A program made the translations under genes and the position numbers. From positions 186,001 through 250,000 of the forward strand of contig NC_026506.1 in NCBI RefSeq assembly GCF_000182925.2: 64,000 bases of DNA. The letters run 5' to 3'. The stretch's first letter is position 1. Each line of letters begins with the position of its first letter. This document shows positions 51,994 through 62,826 of the stretch, piece by piece. Under the pieces are notes generated by a model. That model made no database searches and was not told the DNA's origin. It saw only the letters and a program-made list of their open reading frames with translations. This stretch comes from Neurospora crassa OR74A. Taxonomy: Eukaryota; Ascomycota; Sordariomycetes; Sordariales; Sordariaceae.

Positions 51994-54900
51994 ATGATTG
52001 GATTCATCAACACCGAGAGACGACGGCACAGCACGCCGGTAGCATGGATCTTGTTGCTGTGGCTAACAACATTGCTACAGATCCAACAAGCAGCTTGCTT
52101 GGCGATAATACCAGAGTCAATACGTGCCAGCAGACGATATTACTATCCTTTTGCACCAAATTGGCGAGGATCGTTGAACCAGGAAGAGACGACTCCAGAA
52201 AGTTCGGGTGCAGACGCGGACGCAAGTACCAACGTCCAAGCGGTGACGACATCAGACGGCCCTGTCAATCTGACATCCCGCAACCCTGACGAGCTGTACA
52301 AGACCTCACAAAGGACTATTCGCGAAATCAGCTCCAAAATGGCCGTCACCACACCCACGGTGGCCCCATCGCCTTCCTATTCTTGCCCGTCGTGCAAGGG
52401 CACCGGGAGCAAGCCTTCTCCCGTCCACTCCTCTTCTTCATCTCCGTTCCCCTCCAAGGGATACAGCCAACAATCACCACCAAAAAACAAAAGAAACAAC
52501 AATAATTCCACCTCGAAGCGTTCCGACGGCGACCTCTTCTCGACCCCCATCAGCCCCGAACTCTCCATCCCCAAATCCATCCCCTCGCAACCAAACCACC
52601 CCGCCCCTCGCAAGGGCATCAAGCAGTCTCAAGAGGGCGGCGGTACCGCAATCCCAACCAACAAATTCCACGCCAACTTCTTCCTCGGCTCGCAATCCTC
52701 CACCGTCTGGACGCACCCATACTCGCTGCAGTGGGCCAAGGGGCAAGGAAGCTCCGGCGCCTGGGGTCTGGCTGTTTCCCATGCGGATGCGAGCCAGCGC
52801 GTCTTTGGCGAGCAAGATCCTAATGGGAGCGGAGCGGCTCGGTGGTTCGGGAGTCCCGTGGGAAGAGCGGACGTGGTTCTCTCTGAACAGGGCCTGGAAA
52901 AGGGGAATGCGACGGGCGGTGTAGAGCTCATGACGCAGGATGTCAAGGAGCAAAGCATCCGTGTGCAGCTGGTTACGGGAGGAGACGTGAAGTTGGAGGC
53001 GCCCGTGGTGCAGGGGATGGGAATGGTGACTGCGTTGTATAAGCAGGGTACTCCGGTGATCAAGTCCGGGGTTGGTTGGAAGATGGTGACGCAGGCGATG
53101 GGCGTGGTGAAGACGGGTGTGGTCAAGTATCGGCTGGTGATGGAGGATGGCGCCACTTGGTTGCTCTATGCGACGGGCGGTGATGTGGGTGCCATCAAGA
53201 GGGGAGAGCCGGGAGGATTGGAGTTGGAGGTGCAAGGAAATAACGTGGCTGTTGCGAAGGGCAGTTTCACGGGTATGGTGCAGGTTGCAAAGTTGCCGGG
53301 TGGTGCCAATGGGACCGAGGGAGTAGCTGATGCCGAGAAGTTGTACGATGCTGCTTGCGGCACGTATGCCACTGGTGTTGAGCTCTCCGGGTCCGTGGAT
53401 GGGCAAGCGGGTCGGTATACCTTCAACTTCCAAAAGGAAGGACTTTCCACCAACTCTAGCCTCGTCATGTTCGCTTTGCCTCACCATCAGGCATCCTTCA
53501 GCGCCGACACGGCTTCCAAGGTGGTCTCCTCTGTCAAGCTCGACACCACCACCAAGGGGGTTGCCGTTGCTGTGGTTGGTGACCAATGGACAATGGAAGA
53601 GGACGTCAGCAAGCCCATGAGCATGGGGTTCGTCCCTTGGACGCCCGAGACAGGCTCTGTCAAGACCATTAGCGACTCGGCAAAGGAGTACATCAAGACT
53701 GTCGCTCAAAAGGAACTGCTGGGCACGTCGCAGGGCCAAGACATACTCAACCAGACGGACCAGCCGAGTATGTACTTTGGTGGCAAGGCATTGGCCAAGT
53801 TTGCGGCGATCTTGGTGGCTGTCAATGATGTGCTGGGTGAGACGGACATGGCGAAGAAGGGATTGGAACAGTTGAAGGTTGCGTTTGCAAGGTATTCGGA
53901 AAATCAGCAGCAGTATCCGTTGGTTTATGATCGTGAGTTTCCCCTTTTCCTTCCATTTTCTTCGTTCCCTTCGAATAACCGGCTAACAAAGACGAACAGA
54001 ATCCTGGGGCGGCATCGTCTCCTCGGCCTCGTACACCACCGGCGACGCGGGCGTCGACTTCGGCAACACCTACTACAACGACCACCACTTTCACTACGGC
54101 TACTTCATCTACACGGGCGCCGTTCTCGCCCACCTGGACCCCTCCTGGGCTTCAACGGCATCCAACCTCGCCTACGTCAACTCCCTCGTCCGCGACGTCG
54201 CCAACCCTTCCTCCTCTCTCGATCCTCACTTCCCCTCCTTCCGCACCTTCGACTGGTACCACGGCCACTCGTGGGCCCACGGCCTTTTCGAATCCAGCGA
54301 CGGCAAAGACCAGGAATCCTCCTCGGAAGACTCCATGCACGTCTACGCTCTGCTCATGTGGGCCCAAGCCACCAACAACCAAGCGCTCTACCAGCGCTCT
54401 GCCCTGCAACTCTCTCTCCTCTCACGGTCGCTGAACTCTTATTACCTCTACTCCTCTTCTAACCCTTCCTCACAGATTCAGCCAAAGGAGTTTGTCGGCA
54501 ACAAAGTAGCAGGGATCCTGTTCGAGAACAAAATCGACCATGTCACCTTCTTTGGCAACAAGCAGGAGTATATCCAGGGTATTCACATGTTGCCCTTGAT
54601 GCCGCATACTTTGTTTGTGCGCAACAGGGAGTTTGTCAAGGAAGAGTGGGAGGCGTTCTTTGCTGGTGGGGCGGCTGAAAAGGCGGAAGGAGGGTGGAAG
54701 GGGGTTTTGTATGGGAATTATGCGACGATTGATCCCAGGGGAGCTTGGGAGGTGTTTACGGGCGGAAGTCAGCTTGTTGGTTCTCCTGGGAGTGGGAATG
54801 GGAATGGGAATGGGACTACCGTTACGGGAACGGGAACGGGAACAGGAACGGGAATGGTTGAGTCGATGACGAGTACCGCGAGTACCGCCAGTACGACGAC

Positions 54901-55210
54901 GACGCCGGGGTCGACTACTCCTACGTCAACCTCTGTGCCTACTACTCCTAGTGCCATGTCATCGAAGATGGTGAGGAGGACGATCAGGAGGGCGTTGGAA
55001 AAAGGCAAGGGGAAGATGAATATGCCTCTTGCTCGCGCTGCCCTGCCAAAGGCGAAGAAGGATGGATTCGGCCCCGAGAACATTGATGGTGGCGCGAGTT
55101 TAACTTGGTATTTGACTTGGTGTGCTAGTAAGTTATCACTTCTTTCCCCCTTGTGGTTGTAATGTAACGGGATGATGCTAACGTTGGAAATAGCTCTTGG
55201 TGGACTATGA
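51994..55210 (+). CDS. Secreted GH81 endo-1,3-beta-glucanase
   Basis: Exons 51994-53932, 54000-55127 and 55194-55210 encode 1027 aa. The introns are 67 and 66 bp with GGCTAACAAAG and GCTAACG branch sites. Splices restore YD-QSWGGIVSS and the TLGGL end. The hydrophobic N-terminus (VAWILLLWLTTLLQIQQAACLA) is a signal peptide. A Ser/Pro/Asn-rich linker (about 115-215) leads to the GH81 beta-sandwich start (PTNKFHANFFLGSQSSTVWT...). The catalytic region has DFGNTYYNDHHFHYGYF, FDWYHGHSWAHGLFES and a DGKDQESSSEDSMHVYAL acidic cluster, typical of the (alpha/alpha) domain. GH81 enzymes cut 1,3-beta-glucan in the fungal wall, e.g. in cell separation. A Gly/Asn/Thr/Ser low-complexity insertion interrupts the C-terminal region near residues 910-965. 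Confidence 0.9.
54789..54860 (+). repeat. GGGAAY hexanucleotide array in the GH81 coding region
   Basis: Tandem GGGAAT/GGGAAC units encode a Gly-Asn then Gly-Thr run in frame, inside the glucanase gene. Slippage here would change length without a frameshift. Confidence 0.75.
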
Positions 55211-55846
55211 ACCGCGAGCAGGCGCACATCCTCTCCGTTTGACTATACTTTCCTTCTTGTTCTCTCTTTTACCAACCCCTTTTTTGCCTTTCATTTGCAT
55301 TGCAACGGAGTTTCGGGATTACATTACTTGGCGTTATGGGGAATGATGGAATGAAAGAAGGATATCATTGACGAGATGGATGACCTATAGAAGTCAATGA
55401 ACGCCTTGGTTCAAAGTGTAGAGGTACATGAGAGAACCAGAAACTAGACTTAGACGGACCGGATTGTGGATTTGGAGTTGGATCTGGATAGATACCCCGT
55501 ATGCTATGGCGCTCTGGAGCAAAAGGAAGTTTGGTTTCGTTGAGCATTCTTAGATGTTAGACAATAAACTGCATCGGTACAGAGTTATCAGTTACAAGCT
55601 TATTACACGACTTCATCACACATCTACTAACATTAACTCCTCTTTTTCCAGTCCTTCCTGTGATGTGAGTCTCTATGTCGGTGGTGTCCATCTCCGCCGT
55701 TTTTTGACTGGCGATGAGTACTGTATCTGCAGTGTGGTTTGTAGGTACACCTCAGCTTTGTTCTTCCCTGGTAAAAGTAGGTAACCAACATTAACCAGGT
55801 GATGCTTCCTCCAGGTCCTTTTGGTGGCTGTCCAAAGCATGGGAGG

Positions 55847-55922
55847 TACCTATCTACCTACCTACCTACCTACCTACCTACCTACCTACCTACCTACCTA
55901 CCTACCTACCTACCTACCTACC
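55847..55922. repeat. (TACC)n microsatellite
   Basis: About 18 TACC units with one variant (TATC) near the start. The same motif recurs shorter at 56043-56061 and 57233-57248. Confidence 0.92.
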
Positions 55923-56866
55923 GAACTAGACTCCAATGTCGCAGATACCTCTACTTTAATCTCTATAACTACCCTCTCTTGACGGCGGTATTGAAACGAA
56001 ATAGTAAACGCGGGGAGATACTCCAACGAGACGTAGCTCGCAGCTACCTACCTACCTACCTAAGGTAAAGAAGACAGGGTGCCCACTATCGAACCGTACA
56101 TATTTTGTGAGCTAGGTTAGCTGTTCAGCGGAACAGACTGCTATGATGATAATTAGCTGGAAGTGACCGTTCGTTGTTGTGGCATCTGCTGGTAGTTGGA
56201 TTCGATCAGACTGTGCATATTCACGTTTGAGTGCACGGCTTTCCATGATAACAGAATTGGGATTTGGAAGGTTGTTGGCACTGGGATGGTGATACCTAGG
56301 TAGGTACCTAGGTAAGCCCGAATTTTCACTTGTTCTTGTTCAAAAAGGAGCTAAGAGTAAGGTACCTATGTTGTGAGTGAGTGTCGTCGTTGTTTGATAT
56401 CGAAGAGGGAATCTCAGTATCTTGTTAGAGGTCCGCGCTCTAGAACTAGGCCGGCCGCCTTCACTACAGTCAGTACCTCTACCTAGCCTTGCCCATTCAC
56501 TGGCACAGCCTTCCGGGTATATCTGAACCAAAGCTATTACCTAGTTATTTTTACTTACAAACAAGATATCCATATTCCAACTGCTCCCCTTCAGTTGTTT
56601 CTCTAACGGAAATGAATATATCATGTAACACTGCCCGGCAATATAGCAAGAGCTACCTACATAGTATAAGTATATACATCTAGAAACAAAACAAAACAAG
56701 CTGCATCTGAATTTGGATCTCTACCTAGGGTACATCCAACACCAATATCCGGGCAATGATAGATGGCTAATACTTCAAACTCAGACTGGATGATCCTAGG
56801 GTAAGCAAATAACTAGTAGCTCCGAGGTGTGAATCAATTTGATCGAGCTAAGAGCAGGGCAGGAAA

Positions 56867-56884
56867 GGGATAAAAAAAGAAAAA

Positions 56885-56956
<72 letters not shown>

Positions 56957-56957
56957 C
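56867..56957. repeat. (AAAG)n microsatellite
   Basis: Purine tract of roughly 17-18 AAAG units, flanked by A-runs. A candidate for triplex DNA; a chance frame across it reads Lys/Glu repeats. Confidence 0.92.
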
Positions 56958-57649
56958 AAGGGATGCGTTCCGAGCGTTGGTTCTCCAAAGAGCAAACACA
57001 AACACCAGCGCCAACGCCAACATCAATGCCAACATACCTACCTCTATGTAGGTTGGTTGAGAAAACAATCGAATACCAGACCTTGTTCCGCGGAGATGGA
57101 TGGAGTACACCGGGATTCATCGTTGTAAACTCCCGCTGGGACGGAATAAGGTCAGCCAGGTTAGTACGCTGGTTGTGCTAGATCTCGTCATATTTCCAAC
57201 AAGTAGAACCAAAAGCCATACCACCAGTTTTACCTACCTACCTACCAGGACTGGTTGTAGTATGCAGTATAGCAAGCGGACAACGTATAATAAATTTTGA
57301 TTGAATTGTATGTATGCAAACAGCTGTTCGAATCCCATGCTGCTTCTGCTCTGCGCCAGCCCTCTTCTCTTCCATGTGAGAGGCCTACCAGTGACCGATC
57401 TCTAGCCGCTTTTTTCCAGTTCAGTTTTCCAACAGCACTCGGGTATCCTTCTCCCTTTTCAACAGCTATGCTCGCTCTTGGGCGCTCCCTACCAGAAAAC
57501 CTCCCAATGTAAGAAACGTATTTCGTGACTAGAAAAATGGTCGTCGTGTAAAAATACACAAAGAAATGGATGTAGTAGGTAGTAAAACAACCAAGAAGAA
57601 AAAAAAATGCCGTCAAGGTCTCCAGTACGGCAAACCTGTAACTTTGCAT

Positions 57650-59402
57650 TTAGAAAATGGTGGAAAGTTTCTGAAGAGCATCAGCCGGGCTCGCCCAGAA
57701 CGCGAGGGCAATGATGATGTAAAGTCCCATAAGCTGTTTTACACCTTGTTAGTATTCTGCCGTTTTCCACATGCATCAGATCCAGAGGGAGAACAACTCA
57801 CCATAGCACCCTCCAAGTAGTTACTCTTTCCATCCTGCACCGTATACGTAACCACCATGACCGACAAGGCAAAGGCAATCGTCTCAAACGTCTCGAAGTG
57901 CAGCGACATGGGCTGTCCAATCGCCCAACCCAGGAGAACCAAAGACGGGGTAACCAACAGCGCAATCTGAATGCTGCTGCCAATCGCCACGCCCATGGCC
58001 AAATCCATCTTATTCTTGACTGCCACCACACAAGCCGTCACATGCTCGGCCGCGTTGCCGACAATGGGAATCAAAATCAGACCGATAAACGTCTTGCTCA
58101 TGGCGCCCGTGGCAGCAATATCGTCGATCGAGTCGACCATGTAATCCGCCGCGTACGAAATGATGACCGTCGTGACAATCAGGACCAAGGCGGCCGACCA
58201 GGGCGACAAGACGGGATCCTCCTTGGGCTCGGTAACCACGTCGCCGACGGCTTGGGCCTCGGGCTCAAACAACTCCTTGTGGGTGCGCAGAACAAAGACG
58301 AGGTAGGCGCAGTAGAGGAGCAGGAGAATGACGGCGGTACCGCGCGAGAGCATCAAGATACTGTCTTGCTTCTCTTGACTGTCCGAGTGGTTGAGCATGG
58401 TGTACAGCGCCGCGGGGATGATGAGGGACGCCGAGGCCAGCGTCATCATGGAGCACGTGGTTTGGGCGGTCCCGGAGGCAAAGGTCTGCTCGATGCCGAC
58501 GCCGTTGGAGTCGCGCATGTTGAAGATGCCGCCGAGGAGGAAGCACATTCCCAGCACCAACAACAGGTTAGAGAGAATGGAGCCCAGCATCGAGGCTTGG
58601 ACCACTTCGATTTCGCCGGCGCGGAGGGCAACGATACTGACCTGGAAGAGCGGAATGGTTAGTCCTATGAAGAAAAAAAGAAAGGGCTGGTCAGAACTTG
58701 GGTGTGAAAGAAGGCATACAATTAGTTCCACAGCATTACCAAATGTCGCGTTAACCAGACCGCCGAGGGTTTCTCCCAGTCTATGGGCGATCTCCTCGGT
58801 TGCGAAGGAGAGGACCGCAGCCAGAGGGATGATGGCGAAGAAGTTGAGAGTGAACACTGCCGGCGCACTCCAGCCTCGCTCGCCGGCGATGATGCCTAGG
58901 GGCACAAAGATGAGAAGGATGTTGATCCATGCTGAGGATATATATTAGCCGTGCGGTCTATGGAACGGGCGATGGTCATGGGATACATACAGCTCAGAAG
59001 AGTGACCTTGGTGACATTCCATACTCGGGTAGGGTACTTGACGAGGGGATTGGGATGGTTGGTGCCAGGGGTTTTGGTGGTATCAAGGAAAAAGTCGCGC
59101 CATGAAAAGTCCGAGTCGGACTCGGTGGTCCAGCGGCCGCCGTTGCCGGTTCCGTTGGCGAGGAGCGGGCGGCGTTCCGAGTCCATGGTGGTGTACCCGT
59201 TGGTATGCCCGTTGATGTGACCGTTCAGATGCCCGTTGGTGCTTGGGTTGGTACCGTTAATGTGGGTATAACCGTTTCCGTTGGAGATGCCGTTGGGATG
59301 GTCGCCTTGATGTTTGGGCGCAACGATACTGGACGCGCGACGAATTTGGGCGCGGAAGGGAACCGTGACTGTGGATATGAGGTTTGTTAAAGGGTTGCCC
59401 AT
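57650..59402 (-). CDS. Vacuolar Ca2+/H+ antiporter (CAX family)
   Basis: Exons 58991-59402, 58720-58931, 57802-58641 and 57650-57733 give 515 aa, phase-consistent. Introns are 59, 78 and 68 bp. The middle acceptor is the CTTCCAG after a GACTAACC branch, since an earlier TAG would give a stop. A hydrophilic N-tail with Asn-Gly-His repeats (NGHLNGHINGHTNGY) precedes about 11 membrane segments. The CAX c-1 repeat is LVNATFGNAVELIVSIVALR and c-2 is GLILIPIVGNAAEHVTACVV; an acidic loop between halves reads EPEAQAVGDVVTEPKEDP. These Glu-containing helices bind Ca2+. Homologues (Vcx1/CAX) load Ca2+ into the vacuole using the proton gradient. The C-terminus ALAFWASPADALQKLSTIF is complete. Confidence 0.9.
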
Positions 59403-62400
59403 GGTTTTGCGACGAAGCACGAATTATAAGACGAAAAGGGCGAGCATGTGGTGGTGGTGTCCTGTCCGCCAACGGGATGTACTTCTTTGTTTGCAAGCCG
59501 TCCGCCGCACCAGCGCAATCTTGGAGAATGCGCGTTGGGAAACGGATACTAGCGATATCACAATCCCGTCGTCGCGAACAGATGGAAAAACACGCGTAGA
59601 TGGATATGTAGTTTGCAGAAGGACGGGAATCCAACAATTCGCCTTTTTCTCTCTGTCTTTTTCTTTGAAACAATCAAGGGAGTGGGGTAGGGGAAGGGGG
59701 TAAAATATGGGGTATAGTATATTGAAGGAGAGGGATGGGATGGGATGGGATGGGATGGCATGTATAGAGGTTTGGATTGTAACGATAAGGATCTCTCTGT
59801 TAACTTACACCAGGACATGATGTTTACTGGATATATCAAGGGACTGCTGTTTCGCAATGGTAGGGCCCCCTGTTCAGATTGGCCAGGTAATTACCGGTTG
59901 CCTATGCGCCGCAAGTACCTGTGTCTTTTGCCGGTATGTGCGGATGCCCAAAACTGAACCGTCGAATGCTCACTCGATCCAGGCGTTGGATGGGCAGACG
60001 GGTGGGGTGTTTCTTGTGTATCGCCCCTCTGAAAAGAGTATTTGCCCAGACAAGGCGTGTTCCTGGGCGTTCACCCTCACTTTTGAGCGGATGGGCGAAA
60101 GACGTGTTGAAAGGGCCAGGCAGTGTTGGATCGAAAAGTGCTGCCAAGGGCAAGCCAAGGGGATAATCTGGGTTGGTTAGTCCAGTCTAGATGGTAGTTG
60201 TCGGGCAAAGCCACAATGAAAGGGCGCGGAAAGGCAATGGTGGGCGGGGGGTGACGAGATGGATAAATGGTTCCAAAGGGTTGATGGGAGATCTGATGAT
60301 GTGGGTAGTGTAGTGTAGTGTAGTAGGACAGAAAAAGGAATGAGGGAAGCTTCGTTGAGGAAAAGAATTGAAAATGGAACTCAGGGCAGAGATGCGGGTT
60401 TGTCGGTCGGGGATCATGAAGTCCCTTGTGGATTGGAATCCGGATCGTTCCTGCTTGGAAAGAGGTCTCCAACGTCACTGATCGATGTTGAGATGGCATA
60501 TCGATCCGTGCGCATCAAGGAACCCGGGCTTCCATCCTTCGGTTTTCAGCTCATCTCTGGCAATTGAAGCTCAACCACCGCCCAGGAGCTACACACATTA
60601 GGTCGGGTACTTACCCCAAGTGTTTTCTTCTGGGTGTGTGCCTTGATCAATCACCAATCTAGACCCAACGCGGGAACGGTTGGGTGATGCAAGCATATTG
60701 CCAAGAAACAGTAGGTAACTTACACGATGGTATTGTAATTCCGGTGGCGCGGTGTGCCTAGGTACGTAAGGACTGTATGTAGTCTCAGACTTTTTCACAA
60801 TTCGGGAGCATGAGACACAGACAGAGCACACTGGGGGATACAGATCTCGTTGGCAACGAACATAAATACCATGAACCTCCTTGAACCTCCCTCACTCCCT
60901 GGCCTGCCCTACCCTTTGTCCGCGCCGTTCCGCTAGGCGCCGGCATTGCGTCGGATCCGTTTGATGTTTCCTTCCCGTGGGGATGCTACGCAGTACATAT
61001 TCTCGGAAGACCAGGGAAACGGAAACAAGTGTGTTACAGTGTGGAATGAATGTGGATATGTATCATGAACAAGTATAAAAAGGGCAGGATGGCCCTTCCC
61101 CGAAAACTGGTCGCGAGCAATAATTGTCTTTTCGATCGACTGGACGATGATGGTAGTGATGACGAGATGATGCAGGGGAACATGTTCATCTCCAGGAGAT
61201 GGATGGATGATGTTTGTGGGAGTGACGAGTGTTGATACTTTGCCCGGTGAGGTCCTCCCGAAGACGCCGACACACCAATTTGGGTATTTGTTGCTCGATA
61301 GGTATCGCTGAAAAGGGTAAAGCTCCCCATCTGGATCCATGACATTATCGCTTGAAAGAGTGGGACTATACGTCACCAACAGGCCAGTCAAGTGTCGCCA
61401 AAGATTGACTTGGTAACGAACAAGCTTTTTAGTTCCAGAAAGTTTCTTTGCACAGCCCCTTTGCCAAGAGCCCCCCTTGTTGACGAATCCCAGTCGAGCT
61501 GATGGACGACGGACGACCTGCCTTTATTGACTTGATCCAGTTCAGCCATGGCTTCCCTCAACTCAACAACGGACTCCCGAGACCGACGGACCACAGGAAG
61601 AGGGGCAGTATGTCGAGGTAGCTGGGACTGGAACTGGAACTGATATCGGGACACGAGAGAACTGGCGCGAGTCAAGGACCATGTCGTGGACAAGCACCTT
61701 GTCGCACCACCGAAACCAGAAACGCGAACAAGAGTCATGACAGTGCAGTCGGTGCGCCAGAGAAAAAGGGTCGCAAGACATGCATGGTCTACCATAGTCT
61801 ATTTGACGCTCCATGTCTCAACATCTGGTACACTACAAGGTTGAGCACATGGTGGAAAAAAAGAAAAGACAGGAGGACGTTGAAGAAAAGAAGTCTTGGT
61901 AGACGCCTGACGTCTGAGATCTGGTTGGAATGCCTCACTCCACAGGCTTCTTCACTTTTGCGCTGCCTCCTGTGTGCGCTGTACATAATGCCATGCGCAT
62001 GTCATGTGTGGTTATATGTTCCTACAGTCTCCACCTGCATACGACTAGGTACTGTAGGTACGGTACTTGGGTACCGATGCGGGGAAGAATTGACAAAGGC
62101 AGCACAGCACAACACCACCTCCAATTCACCCACCGAAACAGAATATTCTGAATGGTATTCCGATAATGCCTCAGAGTACTTCATCAATACATACCACCCA
62201 CCAGTCGCGAATGGATGCCGACTACGATACTACACTAGTACAAGTCTACACTACTACAACAGGTCGAGTGCATTTCTGGGCGGCATAAAGTGGGGAAACT
62301 TTGAGGCCTCCGCCCATAATCATTCAGCCAATAACGAGAACCAGGTACAAATGCCGTTTGTGTGCCTTGAAGGGTGCATCACCTTTTCTGATCAAACCGC

Positions 62401-62826
62401 GTGCTAGCTACCGGTTGGGCACTGAACTTCCATTGGCACGCGGAGAAACGAAAAGACGAAGTGTGTGTGGTCAAGAATCATCGCCAGACAAATCATCTCC
62501 CCCGCATTACCTCCAAAGGTCCGGCCGGGGCTGGACTACCGGATTTGTGGGTCACCCGTCCCGATACTCGGAATCAGTCACCCGGAAGTTTGGATGGGGA
62601 CAGCAAGTTACACCGTGGTGAGATTGATATCTCGATGAAAAACGAATTATGATACGGCAATAACCGGTCGGTGATTGCAATAATCTAGTAATGTAATAAA
62701 CCCTAAACTCCATCGCTATGCATTCTTCTTTCAATCCCTAGCGTTTATCGTAAACCTCAATCCAATCCCAATTCCAGATAACAAGCACAAAAGGGTATCA
62801 CAAACAAAAAACACAAACACACAAAA
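59403..62826. other. Intergenic, 3.4 kb
   Basis: No confident gene. It holds a (GGGAT)5 run at 59732-59757 and (GTGTA)n near 60306-60322. An ATG frame on minus at 61388-61795 (135 aa, ESVVELREAMAELDQVNKGR, SLFVTKSIFGDT end) is listed below as weak. Confidence 0.5.
61388..61795 (-). CDS. Weak hypothetical ORF, 135 aa
   Basis: ATG at 61795. The first half is compositionally ordinary; the second half has an amphipathic helix (VVELREAMAELDQVNKG) and a mixed C-terminus. No domain, no splice signals and no conserved motif recognised. It may be chance. Confidence 0.2.
   Translation of the reverse strand: MVDHACLATLFLWRTDCTVMTLVRVSGFGGATRCLSTTWSLTRASSLVSRYQFQFQSQLPRHTAPLPVVRRSRESVVELREAMAELDQVNKGRSSVVHQLDWDSSTRGALGKGAVQRNFLELKSLFVTKSIFGDT

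Larger units (their letters stand above)
55211..57649. other. Intergenic, microsatellite-rich
   Basis: 2.4 kb between the GH81 gene (+) and the convergent antiporter gene (-). It has repeated TACC/AGGT motifs throughout and two long microsatellites (listed). No gene. Confidence 0.6.

Noticed and set aside
52474-53739. 421-codon minus-strand frame opposite the GH81 gene
   Set aside because: The GH81 frame has clear family motifs and splice sites; the antisense frame has none.
56839-57110. Lys/Glu or Phe/Leu/Ser repeat ORFs
   Set aside because: Translations of the (AAAG)n microsatellite on either strand.
57898-58662. 254-codon plus-strand frame opposite the antiporter
   Set aside because: The antisense of transmembrane codons yields polar nonsense rich in His, Gln and Gly; the antiporter is unambiguous.
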